This document shows, piece by piece, positions 47,346 to 48,232 of a stretch of DNA of 48,232 nt. Source of the stretch: Pseudomonadota bacterium. Lineage in GTDB: Bacteria; Pseudomonadota; Gammaproteobacteria; Xanthomonadales; Xanthomonadaceae. The notes below the pieces were generated by a model, which ran no database searches, was not told the DNA's origin, and saw only the letters and a list, made by a program, of their open reading frames with translations. The number at the start of each line of letters is the position of its first letter. The stretch's first letter is position 1. A program made the translations under genes and the position numbers. The stretch spans positions 1 through 48,232 of the forward strand of contig JAEWGI010000047.1 of NCBI GenBank assembly GCA_023388355.1, given 5' to 3'.

Positions 47346-48232
47346 CTAGGGGCCGCCGCCGACGCTGGCCACGCGACCGGCCGCGGCGCGCGCGGCATAC
47401 AGGGTTCCGGGCGGCGGCTGGCTGGAGAAGTAGGTGTGCACGCCGTCGAGGATCGCGCGCGCGACGGTGGACTGGAACTTCGGATCCACCAGCCGCTTTT
47501 CCTCCTCCGGATTGGACAGGAACGCGGTTTCGACCAGCATCGCCGGCATGTCGGAGGTGCGCAGCACGGCGAAGTTGGCGCGCTCGATGTGCGGCTTGTG
47601 GTTGTTGCCGATGCGCTTGAGGCCGGCCAGGATGTGGTTGCCCGCGTCTTCGGAGGCCATCATCTGCCCGCTCTGGGTGAGATCGAGCAGCACGTTGGTG
47701 AGCACGCTGTCGCTGGACGGCGCGCGCACGCCGCCGATCAGGTCGGCCGCGTTCTCCTTGTCGGCCAGCCAGCGCGCGCGCTGCGACGAGGCCCCGCGCA
47801 GCGACAGCACGTACACCGACGAGCCCTTGGCGTTGCGGTTCTCGGCGGCGTCGGCGTGGACCGAGATGAACATGTCGGCGCCGGCCTGGCGCGCGATGCG
47901 GGCGCGGTTGTTGAGCGGGATGAACACGTCGCGGTCGCGCACCAGGTGCGCGCGCAGGCCCGGAGTGGCGTTGACCTGGCGCGCCAGCTCGCGGGCGATG
48001 GCCAGGGTGATGTCCTTCTCGCGCTTGCCGCTGGGGCCGATGGCGCCGGGGTCCTGGCCGCCGTGACCGGCGTCGATCGCGATCACCAGCGGCCGGCTGC
48101 CGGCGCTGATCGTGCGCGCCGCGGCTGGTGCGGGAGCCGTCGCGACCGGCGGTGGCGCGGACGCGGTGGCCGCCGCGGCAGCGACCGGTGCTGAACCCGG
48201 GTCCGTCGCCGCACGCGGCGGGGCCGGGGCGC
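47346..48232 (-). CDS. N-acetylmuramoyl-L-alanine amidase, AmiC-type (5' part beyond the window)
   Basis: The visible 295 codons cover the C-terminal amidase_3 domain: [16 protein letters not shown] with the first zinc His, [16 protein letters not shown] with the later His and the catalytic Glu in [14 protein letters not shown]. The enzyme cleaves the peptide from MurNAc to separate daughter cells. The frame remains open to the window end through an Ala/Pro-rich linker, so an AMIN domain and signal likely lie upstream, beyond base 48232. The GTG at 48084-48086 is internal, not a start. It is 70 bp upstream of mutL on the same strand; amidase-mutL is a conserved pair. Confidence 0.93.
   Translation of the reverse strand, partial: APAPPRAATDPGSAPVAAAAATASAPPPVATAPAPAAARTISAGSRPLVIAIDAGHGGQDPGAIGPSGKREKDITLAIARELARQVNATPGLRAHLVRDRDVFIPLNNRARIARQAGADMFISVHADAAENRNAKGSSVYVLSLRGASSQRARWLADKENAADLIGGVRAPSSDSVLTNVLLDLTQSGQMMASEDAGNHILAGLKRIGNNHKPHIERANFAVLRTSDMPAMLVETAFLSNPEEEKRLVDPKFQSTVARAILDGVHTYFSSQPPPGTLYAARAAAGRVASVGGGP

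Overview
The window is high-GC chromosomal DNA from a gammaproteobacterium of the Xanthomonadaceae/Lysobacteraceae type (Lysobacter- or Luteimonas-like). The basis is the gene orders tpiA-secG-tRNA-Leu-nuoABC, asd-fimV-truA-trpF and LysR-trpBA, TonB-receptor biology, and several families of short palindromic intergenic repeats. I cannot name the species. I see no prophage, transposase gene, CRISPR array or rRNA. Most of the window is housekeeping.

Layout. 1-8288 (minus strand): start of nuoC, nuoB, nuoA, tRNA-Leu(GAG), secG, tpiA, a CE15 glucuronoyl-esterase-like protein, a 2OG-Fe(II) dioxygenase, glmM, accD, trpA. 8289-15498: trpB (split from trpA by a 118-bp inverted-repeat element), a divergent LysR regulator, trpF, truA, fimV, asd. 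15626-18708: a D-2-hydroxyacid dehydrogenase, aroC, prmB. 18906-21220 (plus): a SCO1 copper chaperone, psd and a DUF6491 lipoprotein. 21597-26394: a lytic transglycosylase with LysM, a YjgR/HerA-type ATPase, an NlpE-like lipoprotein, greB, then a tandem duplication of the 3' end of greB together with a palindromic element. 26395-31370: rimO, and divergently a dienelactone hydrolase, a HIT protein and pxpBCA (ATP-dependent 5-oxoprolinase). 31384-38493: dcd, a short Mrp/ApbC ATPase, a secreted S9 peptidase and a TonB-dependent receptor. 38647-43252: two small exported proteins, metG, a HAD phosphatase and a solitary soluble RnfB. 43467-48232 (minus): TraB/GumN, DUF1684 lipoprotein, mutL and the C-terminal part of an AmiC-type amidase cut by the window end.

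How the genes work together: trpF, trpB and trpA give three tryptophan-pathway steps around a likely TrpI-type activator; glmM, the amidase and the transglycosylase act on cell wall; accD and psd on lipids; asd and aroC on amino acids; PxpABC salvages 5-oxoproline; the S9 peptidase and TonB receptor are plausibly a nutrient-acquisition pair. The most unusual structure is at 25791-26333, where about 170 bp of greB coding sequence plus an 82-bp palindromic element is repeated with a 256-bp period and a third degenerate trace follows. Next is the inverted-repeat element inside trpBA, one of at least five copies of its family here. I found no convincing new multi-gene defence or biosynthetic system.
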